Source: Tanypteryx hageni (lineage: Eukaryota; Arthropoda; Insecta; Odonata; Petaluridae). Taken from it: a stretch of DNA of 64,000 nucleotides. How positions within the stretch are numbered: position 1 is the stretch's first letter; the number at the start of each line of letters is the position of its first letter. The position numbers and the translations under genes were made by a program. Under the pieces are notes generated by a model that was not told the DNA's origin, searched no databases, and saw nothing but the letters and a program-made list of their open reading frames with translations. The DNA lies in assembly GCA_028673005.1 (NCBI GenBank), contig CM054116.1, positions 69,019,315 through 69,083,314 of the forward strand. Reading direction: 5' to 3'. Positions 23,945 to 35,777 of this stretch are shown piece by piece.

Positions 23945-24310
23945 AATCATTGAAAGAAATTAATCACAAAAACAAGGTGTTGAGGGAAGCCCAGCGGACA
24001 CTTACCAAGTTGGGGACCAAGTTGGCAGGCTGCTGGGGGCGTCGAAGTGACACGTAAAACACATGAACACAAAAAAACACGCAAGCTTATCGGGCCTATG
24101 CCCTTCTTCAGCGAAAGAGTATCTATATATATAGTATGCATTAAACTGTCCAATAAAATTTGCAAAGGAAACGATATTATGATTATTATCTCTCTCAGGA
24201 CTTGAATGTGGCCAGTCATATTATAGCCACTGCATGGGTAATCGAACCATCTCCTAGCATCATTGCCACCCTGTCTCTTACCAGTTAAGAGATGTTGCTT
24301 CATTTTATTA
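23945..24310 (-). mobile_element. tRNA-derived SINE with a retroelement-like tail
   Basis: On the minus strand, starting near 24300, the sequence reads like a tRNA: TCTTAACTGGTAAGAGACAG (A-box region) and, about 30 nt later, GGTTCGATTACCCATGC (B-box and T-arm region). The body follows, and near 24110-24080 the string CTGAAGAAGGGCATAGGCCC appears. In many arthropod repeats CTGANGA, a short GGGC/GCCC stem and GAAA make a hammerhead-ribozyme-like core in Penelope-like elements; here the last motif is GATAA, so it is probably mutated. I see the two parts directly; calling the tail Penelope-derived is inference. The 3' limit near 23945 is approximate. Confidence 0.45.
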
Positions 24311-25228
24311 TGACTTCTGTTGTTTTCTATATTTTTCTCGATTAGTTCATAATTATATTTCTTCGCACCTTCTTTGAAGGGCTTTCTGCGGAATGAATCA
24401 TTTCCTTTGGAGCGATAATCATTTTCATTATCCTTCGTTTCTTCATCAGCAATCTACATTTTCAGATAACTTTTTATCTGACTTAACTTTAACAGTTCTG
24501 CCTATTTATAGTGCAGTTTCTCTGCTTACCTATATTAACTTTGATTCCGCTTATTATTATTATTAGTCTTATTGTACATTGAATCAATTGTGGAGTTCAA
24601 GCTGAAATTCTTCTTTTCGATCTTTTATGACTTGTGCGCTGATGATAGCCTTAGGCTTCCTTGCCAGCTTTTGTCTTTTCAACCCACAATTGAATTTTAT
24701 CCTACATTGTACCAATCGATTGTCGCTTCCAGTTTTAAACTGGTTGAGGACAGATTAGTTTTGTTATACATTTCTTGAATTTGTCATAAGGGGGTTTTAG
24801 AACATAAAATACCACGCCGGCTCAGAGCTGGTTGGTGAGCTCCTCTTTCACTTTGGCCGGCGATATTGTAGAAAGATTTCTCAGCATGATTTAACCTGCC
24901 AGTGCCTGAGGACACGACTGTGCTTTGCCTTTTAGTCTTCGTTTGCACCCTTCCTCCAAACTCGAGGCAGTTGGAAGGGATAAACATATATTTATTTATT
25001 TATAATCCATCAAAGGTAACCTTGTAAGAAGTACTAGAAGTCATAAACTGAAATATTTGTTAATTTTCAGCGCAAGGCAAAGTGATTCAACCTCAGACTA
25101 ATGCAGTAAGTAATGTAAATGCGTTTTTGCTTATGCTTATGCAAAGGACAAATATTACTGTAAATCAATCGTCGAAGCATCTCAGCACATGCATATTAAG
25201 ACCAAGCTTTAGGTCGCAAAAGCTTAGG
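24311..25228. other. no gene seen
   Basis: AT-rich sequence with small chance frames. 24780-25000 has a more balanced composition and a TTTATTTATTTAT run at its right side that could be an old retroelement tail, but no protein similarity supports this. Confidence 0.45.
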
Positions 25229-25561
25229 TGCCGGTGGTGCCGGTGGTGTAGTGGTTAGGACGCTGGCTGCTACTCACCTACTGCTTGAAAAGGCAGCGGG
25301 CACGAATCCTGCGCAAGTAGGATTTTTCCAAGGTCGCCCGGCCCCCTGTTTGTGTAGTTTGAGGAGACCGCGCAAATTCAGCTGTTCCGTCCTTCGGAAG
25401 GGACGTTAAGCCGTTGGCCCCCCTGGCGTTCTTCGTAAGAGCAGGCAAATGCCGGCACCGGGTTTCTCTCCTCCCTTCACCGGTTATTCATTGCACTACC
25501 TCTGAGATACCCATTTGTGCAGTAAGAGAGGCGAATTGGCTCGCCACTCAAACAAACAAAC
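25229..25561 (+). mobile_element. tRNA-derived SINE
   Basis: The head GGTGGTGTAGTGGTTAGGAC is a clear D-arm/A-box sequence of the tRNA-Gln/Glu/Asp kind. A B-box-like GGGCACGAATCCTGCG follows about 50 nt later. A GC-rich body comes next, containing GGAAGGGACGTTAAGCCGTT, a type of conserved core seen in many invertebrate SINEs. The element ends in an AAAC-repeat tail (CAAACAAACAAAC, 25547-25562). Possible short target duplication: aaagcttag (about 25219) and aaagcacag (about 25563). The start is uncertain by about 10 bp because GGTGCCGGT is repeated there. The 62-residue frame inside is not a gene. Confidence 0.8.
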
Positions 25562-27711
25562 TAAAGCACAGCAAATTACTGTTATTAAATCGTAGCCTCT
25601 AGGATGCAACAGAAATAACCAAAAGTACTAGTATTTTAAGAAGAATTTTTATTTTACGCTATAACGTAAAAAAAACAAAAAAAATACTACGAAAATCAAA
25701 TTGTTCTTTTCTGATTCAAACATCATCATACATTTAAATTCGATTGAGAATTTGAAATTTTTAAAACAAACAGTTTCTAAATAACGTATACTGGAATCTG
25801 TTAATACTTCTAAGTTTTTTGGGCTTAAATATAATATTTCATGTGTTATTTAATTTCATGAGTACAACAATATATTCAAATCCTAAACCAAGCTCATTCT
25901 ACCTAACTACCTTTACATTTTTTGTCGAAATATTTGAGCTATAAGATGTGATTACCGATGTCATTTCCGTTAAATTTATCTGAAATTTTGCCATCCTTTG
26001 CGTAATAGCTTCATAGATAAGCAAGGAATTTCGGCGGACCTAGTAAAAATTATATCTCAAAAAAACTATTTTTAAAAAGAATTACGTAATCTCTCCGAAA
26101 TATAAATTGTAATTTTATTCTTAAATCTTCCTCGTGTCAGGCTTTAAAATAACTACGCACTTCCAAGGCTACTCGAACAAATAAGTACAAAGAGATTGCG
26201 AAAAAGCAGAAATCGGATCAGGACGCGATAAATGGGAAGGACACTGTGGCCGCCATTAACGAGAAAAGCTTATACTTTCAGAAATTCTTCCTTTGGGAAC
26301 ACCTGCTTGCTTAATTATTTTGTGTTATTTTTGATTCGCTATATGCGCACAGTGGCGAATTTTATTGCTCCGAATGTTATGAATAACACGAACGGAATGC
26401 TTACGAAGCTGAAAGGGAGGAATAATATTAAGTGACAATTTCTTGAACTATCACAAAAGATTAGACAATCTTTACCGAAATAACCATAGATGATGGATTA
26501 ATAATTAATAAAACTGAATCAGTTCATGATAAATATTAGCATTGCACTGGTGCAAATGCCTAATACTAAGTTATGAATTCGCGGAGTACATTATTTGTAT
26601 CCAGCTTCTACGATATTTTCTGTTAGTCATCAAGATAACTTCAGCGGTTATAAAAAGTTGAGAAAACTAGATGCATGTTTCGGCTTCAAAGCAGTCGTTC
26701 TTAGTGTTAATTCATCGGTATCCAATTTGAACAAAATACCTTTGCGATAAGCACTGAGGACGGGTAATCGAAATGAGCATCATTTCTCAGAAGGTTTTAT
26801 GGCTATTAGAGCTACCTTGATTATCAATTTTATTCCAGCCATGAAATTAGCTCAGCGATTCATTTTGGCGTTCTACTGTTATTTAATTACGAGTGGACTC
26901 GAATTTAGGTATTAACAGTTTTTTCATCGAAAATCATTTATATGTAGTTCACTTTTAACATCTTTAAACGTAGCTTTTTAAATAAAAGTTATTATCGATT
27001 AGATGATCAGGTTATAAGATTGTAATGAAGAACTAGGATGAGGCATGCTGTTTCTTTGGCTAAATTTTTTTCCTCTACAATTGGTAGATGGAGACATTTT
27101 TCGAGGATTTTTAGAACTCCGAAACTTGAAAAGTATCAAAAATAATCTCGAATAATAAATTAATAACTTTTGAACCGGGATTGCTTTAAAGATCATTTGA
27201 TATCTATTAATTTTAACCGCACTTCTACTAGCTATATATTTTTGGTTTATATCCTTAGATCTTATCTAAAATCAAACGCAAAGGGTGATGAAAGTTTATG
27301 TGGATGAAATCAAATTGGAAACTGAAATCGTGTGGCAAAGAGAATGTGATATCGAGACATGCGATTTGACCGTAAAATAATAAAGTGAACGATAAAAGAA
27401 ATTAATATCTCAAAGATTGCGTTTTATATCCCAATCAAGAACGGTCATTCTCTAAATATGTAATAGGCATAAAGATTTAAGAATCTGATGCCACATTTAA
27501 TTTAATTTAATTCAAAATAATCTCAAATTTATCTTATCTTTTCCATTAATATTTCCTGTTGTGAATGCACTAAAATAGGTTTTCTTCTTAGAGGAAATCT
27601 CCTTCATTGCTACTTTGCTTCTTCGATCGAAAGAACTCACGCCGTGCTCCTAACCAAGTTGACTTTTTTTCGAATCCACCAAGTGCTATTATGCCCTTTC
27701 AATTTTGTTAT
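25562..27711. other. no gene seen; AT-rich
   Basis: 2.1 kb of AT-rich sequence with no recognisable coding, RNA or repeat signal. Confidence 0.55.
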
Positions 27712-28480
27712 CTACATCTACATATTACCCTGCAAGTCACCTTGGCGGTGGATGGCAGGGGGTGCCGCGCACCAAGTTCCTAACTAATTATTATTCACTT
27801 GTCTATTGTGGACACGTATTGTCCTAGGGAAAAATGACTCCTTATACCTCTCCGTTCTGCTATCTATTTCGCGAATCTTGTCCTCATTATCCCTCCGTCC
27901 GATATACGTTGGTTGTCGAATAATATCCTTCATTTCATTTACGAATATCTCCGACCTATATTTATCTAGAAGTTTAAGTCTCGCCTGTAATCTACGATCT
28001 TTCAACGATGGCCAACTCAACTCTTCAATGAGTAACGTAACGCTCTGTTTTTTATCGTAATTCTTTTTCACGAATCTAGCTGCTCGCCGCTGTATTTTTT
28101 CTAAATCCTTTATGAGTTCCCTCTGATATGGATCCCAAACCGCTGCTGCGTATTCCATTTGAGGTCTAATCAAGGATAAATAACAGGATTATCTCACCTT
28201 TTCCGTGCTTTTCCTGACTATTCTACGCACAAAAGCCAACTTCTTATTTTCCGCACCTATCACTCGTCTTATGTGGGTATCCCAAGACAGGTCACGATTC
28301 AAGGTTACCCCGAGGTATTTCACGGATTCCGAAACAGAATACTCTCACCATCTATCGAGTAGGTAAACACGGACGATGGGCTTCTACATTTCCAAAAGTT
28401 TAGAACGTTACTCTTTTTCTGATTGATTTCTAGCTGCCATTCCTTGCACCAAACAGATAACGCATCCAGATTTATTATGC
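27712..28480 (-). mobile_element. 5'-truncated LINE of the CR1/L2-like kind
   Basis: On the minus strand the insertion ends in a very short 3' UTR. After the last ORF codons come GGCACCCCCTGCC, CTTGCAGGGTA and an ATGTAGATGTAG tail. Short tandem-repeat tails instead of poly-A are typical of CR1/L2-like elements. Only the last 250 or so codons of ORF2 remain; the 5' edge near 28480 is where similarity fades. A related 3' tail lies at 32640-32765. Confidence 0.85.
27784..28480 (-). pseudogene. LINE ORF2 C-terminal fragment
   Basis: The main frame (27784-28173) reads LIRPQMEYAAAVWDPYQ, IQRRAARFVKKNY, LSWPSLKDRRLQARLKLLDK and ESFFPRTI. These blocks (the R-P-x-x-E-Y-A-x-x-V-W-D-P signature, the Q-R-R-A-A-R-F-V helix and the final F-F-P-R-T-I-x-x-W/H-N) mark the region after the reverse transcriptase in CR1/L2-type LINEs. 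Upstream, in other frames, SVKYLGVTLNRDLSWDTHI (near 28310) and KKLAFVRRIVRKS (near 28220) continue the same protein, so at least two frameshifts or stops separate the pieces. The catalytic palm is missing, so the copy is inactive. Confidence 0.88.
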
Positions 28481-29671
28481 GTTGATACCATTTTCAATCT
28501 ACGGCTAGTTTCAGATTCGTCCAAACGAAAAGGATTCAAGTAATGAGATTAAAAGAATTTTGTCGATGGTTCGTTTGATATCTTATCGACACATGGGATT
28601 AATTACAGCAAGATGTGTAAAAATAAGTGCGGAAGCGCAGGAAACAATCGAGCGGCTATTTAAAAATGGGGAAATGATTTCAGACCATCTCCCTACATCA
28701 TCACGGGAACGTGGATATTTTAGCAACAGACGGACAATGTTATTCTCAATTCTTTAACATATGTTCAGATTTATAGAATTAAAAAATAACCAGTTGCAAT
28801 CGCTGGAATCAAAATATCTCCCGATAACTACTCATGACTGTATTCCACTTGCATTAACATGTAAAACAAGATCCAGCTCCCTGATCGACACAAACCTTTT
28901 CCAAAAGGACGCACGCGACAAACGGAGAGTCGGAAGAGCGAACGAAAATAGACGGTCTGAAAAAAAGGAGGATCGGCCACTAACGGCCGAAGAATATCGG
29001 CCTTTACGACCCGTCGCCACCAATCGGAGCGATGCCCTTTTCTTTTCGCTATCTCAGTTAGCAATCTTTTCCCAGCTTCTCCTCCGCTTCTCCCATCCCT
29101 TCAACTTTGGAAGAGTTATGTCTTTTCTCCTCTCCTATCCCTTCTCCTGCTCGCAAAACGACCTCCTCTTTGTTGGCAAACGGAAGCAGGGTAAAACTCT
29201 CTCATTGCCCTCGCCAAAAACCTAATCCGTCTGCGGCTACGCCCCGAATAGATTCATCTACTCCTCCTCTTCAGCCGAACTCCTTCTCTACCCTCCGCTC
29301 TCGTTATTTTTTTAGGTTTTATTTCTCCGTTCACCCGGGAGAGGGCCGATTTTCCGGATAGATTGGGAAAAGAGAGATAGTAGGAGGATGTGAACGCTGG
29401 GGTGGGGGGGGGGAGTAGGGGTGCTTGGCTGGTTTTTTGGGAGGAGAGAGGGAGGGGGGTTAGTGCAGCTACGGAAAAAGAATGACGTGGTAACGGTTGC
29501 GATGGGGTGTGAATGGGAAAGGAGACGGGGGTGGCGGAGCGGCAGGTCGGGAAGCGGCGAGGGGGAGAAGTGTAAATGTTAAGTGCGGGGGATAGCTGGA
29601 GAGTAATACTCTTATTGGGCATCGGCTGCGAAAAAATCGAGTTGACGAGGGGTGAGTTTCAGGAGGTGGGA

Positions 29672-29729
<58 letters not shown>

Positions 29730-32639
29730 GAATGGAGGAAGTGGCTGGAATGAAACAAGATTCGTCAGGGAAAAAAGCGGACCAAGACGTGTTTGTTTGT
29801 GGTGTGGCCATGCGTTAAGCCGTACTCCAGAATATTGGTCGTGAGCGCATGATCAAGGTAGCTTCCGTTGTCAGCAAACGGTCGAATGCTATTTTAAATG
29901 TTTCGCCATCAAACTCGGAACTAAAAACATCGGTCTTCCTTTCGATTCAGAGATTAAAACGGGATGATTAACGATCAAACAATCGATTTCCCCAGATAGG
30001 AGATATTGAAAAAGTACATTTTTAAAATTATGATATTTCATTTATAATTTATACGAAACATAGGGTCATTGAAAATATATGTTCGTAATAAGAATTTGGC
30101 CATTTTAAATTAACTGTCCTTTGCTTGTTGCAAAGAAAAATCCGAATATTCCGAAATATACGAAATAATTTAAAGCGACATATCGACCAATAAATGATTT
30201 GCCACCTTTATGAACGGTTAGTTATTCCATATGGGATAATTTTCTGAACGTAATGAAAGATGCGAAGTAACCACCGCTCACTATTCGCAAAAAAAATAAT
30301 GTTTATCGCATAATTGAGAGTTTGCTTCTAAATTATGATTTAAATGAATATAATGGTATTATTTTTAACTTCTGTGAGTATAGACAAAAGTGTATTTCGA
30401 AAACCTCTCCGGCATTACTTTTAAAGGGTGCCGCACATTTTGAAATTATTTCAGAATACTTTCAATCTCACGAGATTCTCTGTCTATTGCCAACTCGTCC
30501 GGAGACTGTGGCATTTACTCAAGCAAATTCAGCATGGATTCATTCATACACATGTATCCAAACGAGTACACGTAGAGGATTAATCAGGGATGACCGGTGC
30601 CTAATCTCAACTAATGATGCCTCAAAACGCTTATCTTTTTCCTCGAGGATGACTGAAGCGCATCCTCTACTTCCTAAGCTGAAGGTTGGCATAACGACTT
30701 CTTAGGGTTCGAACCTAGTCTACAGAAAATCCACGTTGCTAACATATCTATCAAGTTTTACTCTATTCATTCGAAATTTATCTCTATGGAAATTTTTACG
30801 CGAAAATGAAAACAAATGTTCTTTATTTTGTATATCGAAGGTAGACAAAAGCAAAATAATATCGATAAATAGGAAAATCAAATTATATTATGCGTTGCGT
30901 GGTTTATTTATTTTTATTCTGCTCGTTGGAAATCTCAATGCAAAAAGGATTGCATTGTTGTATATCTCTTTTGAAACATATTGCCATAGTAAAATAGTTT
31001 TTTGATACTGTTTATTTTCAAAGCCTTGATGATAACTAAAATTATAATTTAATCCGGTTTGGTCAATACTCATTGACGCGACATTTTGAAAATGTACATG
31101 TTTAAGGAACAAATAATTTTCTGGTTGCATAAAGATGTAGAGGAATTCATAAAATCATCATATTTTCAAATATATATACACACACATATATATATATATA
31201 GTCCTTCAGTATGTATTTCACCTCACTGATGACTTATAATGAAAATTCGTTCTTTCTAGCTATAACTATCGGCGGATCATCACTGATAATGGCTGTTCTG
31301 TATCCGGAATACCCGTATGGTTTTTCCAACCAATTTGTAGCATCATCGATTGGATTCCAGTCATAAGGTGAGCTCAATATTTCATTTTTTGAAATGATTA
31401 GAAATTTTTATTAATGAATTTTAAAATGTTTACTGATCTATGGTGAATCGATAACATTTTATTTTACTTCTATGTTGAATGATACCTTATTTGTTTAAAA
31501 AAATGCACGTGAAAAGGTTTTTTACTGCATGAAAATGTAGGGTCATAGATTGAGGCCACTCTTAATTTTCATTCTGTAGCATTTAAGCTAATTTTATCGC
31601 ACATAATTGTCATTTATATCAAGGAGAATTTCCTGAAAAGAATCGCCTGACAGTACTCTTTTTATCGTTCACATTTCGCAGGGTCCAATTCCACATTTTC
31701 GTCATGTAGTATAGGGTATAAAGTTTTTGCGAACAAAGTAAGCAAAGTAAGCGCCATTATCACTAGGTCCGAACTGGTGACCCCCCACGAAGATGGCCAA
31801 CTAATCTCTCCATTCGATCTACGGTAAAAAAAATCCACGGCGGGACACGATGGGACGGAGCGTGGCGGTTTCCCACCCTCGTGGAATTGCAAAGCTCTTT
31901 GCAGATCCAGTAGTAAGCCGAGATACCGATCTGAGATAGCTCATGTCCAACTGACCCTGTGATTCCAGCTCTTTCTCCTTCTCAAGAGTTACTCGCCGCG
32001 ATAAAAATCAGAAGAGCTGACCGAAATGGAGAAAGGGAACACGAGAGAAGAGAGAGAGAGGCCCTAATGCGTGTTCATGTGTGTGCGCGGACCTCCGTGC
32101 TCGGACGTAATGACCAACGGACGAAACGCCGCGAGGAAAAGGATCGATTTTGCGATTAAGGTTAAAGCATCCCGTTTTTTTTCTCCTCGAAGACCTGACT
32201 GCTCGTTTATCTGGCATGTCGTTTTGTTGATGTAGTTCTCTTTTTTTTGGCATGGGTAGAAAATGGAATTGTCTTCCATTTATTTAAGAGAGAATAGGGT
32301 ATACTTTTTTCTTTATACTAGAGGAAATTTTTATTAAAAAAATGTAATGCAACTTTTAAATTTAATTTAACATGTTCCTATTCCAAATCATTGGAAATAC
32401 GAAAATGACTTTAGATTTGCTGGTCCGATTTCTATGCGACGTCTATTATCAGAAGACGCGCGAAGTAAAAAAAATGGGTCAGTAAAAGTTGTTATTTTTG
32501 TTTCAAATGCCTGAAAGGTTACTGTTTATTTTGAACGTAAACGCAAAGCACTAGAAGAGAAATTCCTTTATTTGGAAAAATGTCTACTATTATATCACCT
32601 TGTACATACCATAAGACAGCTTTCTTGATAGAACAAGCA
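28481..32639. other. no gene seen; CpG/CT-rich patch, GA microsatellite and AT-rich flanks
   Basis: 28860-29360 is balanced in composition and CT-rich toward its end. 29380-29560 is G-rich (GGGGTGGGGGGGGGG near 29400). 29674-29725 is an almost pure GA array of about 26 units. 30000-31640 is AT-rich, with a TA/CA run at 31164-31200. 31640-32170 has more CpG. No exon, promoter or RNA gene could be supported. Confidence 0.5.
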
Positions 32640-32765
32640 GGATTGAATATGGCAGGAGGTGGAGGTATCATTTACACTCACATTTACATTGCAACCCTGC
32701 ATGCCGCCAATAGCGTTTGGCAGCGGGTGCCATTACACTAAACATGCACGCCAGTTAAAGCTTCT
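32640..32765 (-). mobile_element. solo LINE 3' tail related to the element at 27.7 kb
   Basis: Minus-strand sequence GGCACCCGCTGCC, ATGCAGGGT and then ATGTAAATGTGAGTGTAAATG-like repeats matches, in order and spacing, the 3' end of the LINE at 27712-28480 (GGCACCCCCTGCC, TTGCAGGGT, ATGTAGATGTAG). Only the last 100 bp or so are present, and the tail is diverged. Confidence 0.6.
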
Positions 32766-33309
32766 ATTGACCTGTCTTATCGCATTTAGGAAAATAATCG
32801 ATAGTATCTCTCGATTCTAGCGATTATTTTATTTTATTTATTTATTTATTTTATTTTATTATTTTTATTTTCTGGAGATTGCTATCATGGGTCGGTACAA
32901 TTACGTCGTGTACGTAGGCAATGAATTCGGGGCTATTAAACTTTTCGAATAGTTCTCACTAGTATTCCTTTCTCGTATATACAATTTATTTTCTGCCATC
33001 TCATATATAACAAAATCTCTGATAGGCTTGCATCATGTCGATACTCGTCCTTTACAAATCTGGTTGAACGATTCCAAGGTATCTAGTCACAGTGGATGTG
33101 GTTATAATTCACGTTTTTTTCTGATTACAGTTTTAGAAAAAACATCGCCTTATATTCAGACCATACGGTATTCGGTGAGGAAACTTAATTCTAAGAATAG
33201 AATCACGTCCCATTGATGTTTAAATGCGAAAAACACCTTTATAAGTTTAAATAGTCAAAGATCCAATCACTATCGAAATATCTACCATGTATTTATCGAT
33301 GCAAGCTAC
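32766..33309. other. no gene seen
   Basis: Contains a TTTA/TTTAT low-complexity run at about 32827-32870. Otherwise AT-rich with nothing recognisable. Confidence 0.55.
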
Positions 33310-35271
33310 TGAACTGCGCCCACCCCCTCCCAAAAAATGATAAAATTCTTAATTTTTTGTACTAATTTTATTCATTGCACATGTTGTTGATTGCACATAT
33401 ATTTAGGTTGAAAATAAGTGATAGTAAAGATGAAAATGAAATAATAAAATGCAGGTTTAATTAATGAACAGAACAATTAGAAAATATAATAAATATGTAT
33501 ATATAAAAGAACCAGGTATTTATCAAATGACTTTTTGAGCCTTTAAATCGGCGAGCTTATCGATGACTCCGTTGAAGTCAAGAGTTCTAGATATTTCATG
33601 TTCTATGGCGAGGATTGACAGACCTGAGAGTCTTTGCTGTTCCATACTGGAACGTAAATAATTCTTAATTAGTTTTAGCTTGCTAAAGCTTCGTTCGAGT
33701 CACCGGTAAAGTGAGAAAAATTCTTAGCGCCACTGATAAATTCGGATACGACTCTATCAGTGAATAATCATATAATAATTGAAGAAGATCAATAGGGAAG
33801 CTAATGTAAGATCTTTCGATATTGAGGAAGCAATGTATTCGAAACTTTTGATTTCTACGCTGAATTCGTAGCCATTCAGATCACTTACGTATTTCTTCTT
33901 CTTCTTCTTCTAAGTCAACAGCATGTTTTTCTAATTCAGAAGTTTCTGTGTCACGAATGACTGATCCAGGGAGAAATGCAAAATCGTTAGCAGTTTCATT
34001 AAATGTAGTAAATCTCCAGTTCAAATGTGCAATCAATTCGTCGAATACTTCATTGATTTGTATCTCATAAAATTGATTTGCTGTCAAATGGAAACTTTCA
34101 TCCCGTGATTCTTCAAGATCTTGTTTAACTCGTTTTCTTCTTTTGGTTGGCAAGTCAAGTTCAATTCCAAGTTTTTCGGCCAGTTCAGGAACTTCTTTGG
34201 TCAGGGTGGGTGGTGTTTCTTATTTCCTGAATTGTATTTCTTAAACCGTAAATTAATTTAACCACCTTAATAATTATCATGTCTTTCTTCAGAAGAGCGA
34301 CGTTAATAACTTCGACTTGCTGGAGAATCTTGTGCCAAACACATAGGTTACAAACGAATTTATAATTATTGTTCTTCAGCAGACTTCGAGCTGTAGATTT
34401 CGTTTCAGGGTCTAACGATTCTTCAAATATTTTTTCTAGAGTACTTTTTATTTCTAGCAGCTGATCGTGCATAGCTTTTATTGCTGTCGATTTTGATGAC
34501 CAACGAATGTCGCAGTGCCGTTTCAAAGTATGATTTAAACAACTTGTCAGAATATCCCATCTGGCCGTAGAACTAGAAAAAATACGAAAAATCGCGAACT
34601 GTACCAAAAAATGTAGTCATATCTGATGACACTTGGGCTGCGTGACAACATGCTAAATTAAGTGAATGCGCTGAACATGGGATGAATTTAGCCACCTCAT
34701 TAACTTGAAGTATCCTGGCCTGAACTCCATTATATATTTCTGCCATATTAGCACCATCATCGTACGACTGCCCTCGCGCATTTTTATATCAAGTCCGTCT
34801 TGTTCGATTTTATTCAAGATTTCAGTTGACAGTCCAAGTCCAGTTTTCGCGTGAGTTGACATAAAATCCACAAAAATTTCTGCAATGTCGTATACGACTT
34901 CAAACTAATTTTTTGGATTAAAAAAATACAATTCGAAACTCATTCAAAATTTTTATTTTAACGAATAATAGTATCACTATTTACTAAATTTGTGTTTTTT
35001 TTGGCTTTGAATTTTGATTTTATTTTCACTGTTCCTGAGAAACAGAGAAACTCACAGACAGACACACACAAACGGCACTTCGAAAGTGAATTTTTTTATG
35101 AACATACAAAATAGTTAACAGGAAAATATAAAATAGTTAACATTTCAAAACACAGAACAAAATAATGTGTTAATTCAAATTTTTAATTTTTTCTAATTGT
35201 TAATTTTGCACTCCTAAATGTACTGCGCCTGGGGCGAGTGCCCCACATGCCCCGCCCTTGTTACGGCTCTG
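33310..35271 (-). mobile_element. decayed hAT element of the ZMYM/DUF4371 type
   Basis: The right terminus, read inward, is CAGAGCCGTAACAAGGGCGG, a well-known hAT end sequence. 35221-35250 and 33313-33335 share an inverted CTGCGCC[T/C]-type subterminal motif, but the left CAG end is lost, so the left limit is approximate. The interior carries a minus-strand transposase fragment from 33523 to about 34905. The missing N-terminal half of the gene corresponds to non-coding AT-rich sequence at 34910-35220, implying an internal deletion or heavy decay. Confidence 0.75.
33523..34905 (-). pseudogene. hAT transposase remnant, ZMYM1/DUF4371-like
   Basis: Four minus-strand pieces follow in protein order. 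34905-34653: AEIFVDFMSTHAKTG then GLGLSTEILNKIEQDGLDI, the DUF4371 region. 34607-34185: FSSSTARWDILTSCL, then KRHCDIRWSSKSTAIKAM (the conserved R-W after the catalytic core) and TLEKIFEESLDPETK. 34153-33881: KRRKRVKQDLEES, ANQFYEIQINEVFDELI and LNWRF. About 33700-33523: ERSFSKLKLIKNYLRSSM and RLSGLSILAIEHEI, the C-terminal dimerisation domain, ending in a stop at 33523-33525. Just before ERSFSK the usual P-V-T-x-A-x-C-E-R is shortened to P-V-T and shifts frame. The zinc-finger N-terminus is absent. It is inactive, and belongs to the same transposase type as 49280-50580. Confidence 0.9.
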
Positions 35272-35415
35272 CTCCTCTTTACTTGGTCCTCTCCTTCCTA
35301 ATACTTTTCTGTCGCCTTTCTTCTTTCTCCGGCCTCCTCGCTCTCTCGATTATCTCTACACACCCCACTCCATTTTTTCCTGCAACGATTCCATATCATA
35401 ATGACGCGCATACAG

Positions 35416-35769
35416 CAGTAGTGTAACAATAGGATGACATGGGTGGCCAAATGTCTCGGCCCCGGGGGGTTGGGGAGGGAGACCTGGGGGGCCTCAGAAT
35501 TTTTTCGAATATAGAAGAAATTACGATTTTTTCGGTGAATTCTCTTTTTATCATAATTTCTGAAATCCAGTTAATCATGATCTTTGGACAGAGTAATTTA
35601 AAAAGCCTAACCTTTTCAGCATATACCTGATAACTGATTAATAAGTGCAACTTGATAGGATTCACAATGTGTTAATTGAACATCAGTACTTGTTGGTTGA
35701 GGGGCACTGGTAGAAGGACACCCAAAAAATATTTTCCCGTGGGCCCTTCTGCTTCTATTTGCGCCACTG
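35416..35769. mobile_element. hAT MITE
   Basis: The termini are CAGTAGTGTAACAATAGGAT and, read inward from the right, CAGTGGCGCAAATAGAAGCA. The flanking 8-bp sites are gcatacag (35408-35415) and gtataaag (35770-35777), 6 of 8 matching. The GGGCCC/GGCCCC-rich subterminal strings and the 354-bp length fit a non-autonomous hAT. No coding capacity. Confidence 0.75.
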
Positions 35770-35777
35770 GTATAAAG

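Noticed and set aside
30322..30705. 127-residue plus-strand frame
   Set aside because: No recognisable domain or low-complexity explanation; composition is neutral, but nothing supports translation.
30640..30725. tRNA-like region with AAGCTGAAGGTTGGCA and GGGTTCGAACCTA
   Set aside because: The spacing between the A-box-like and B-box-like strings is only about 17 bases, too short for a tRNA, and no acceptor stem was found.
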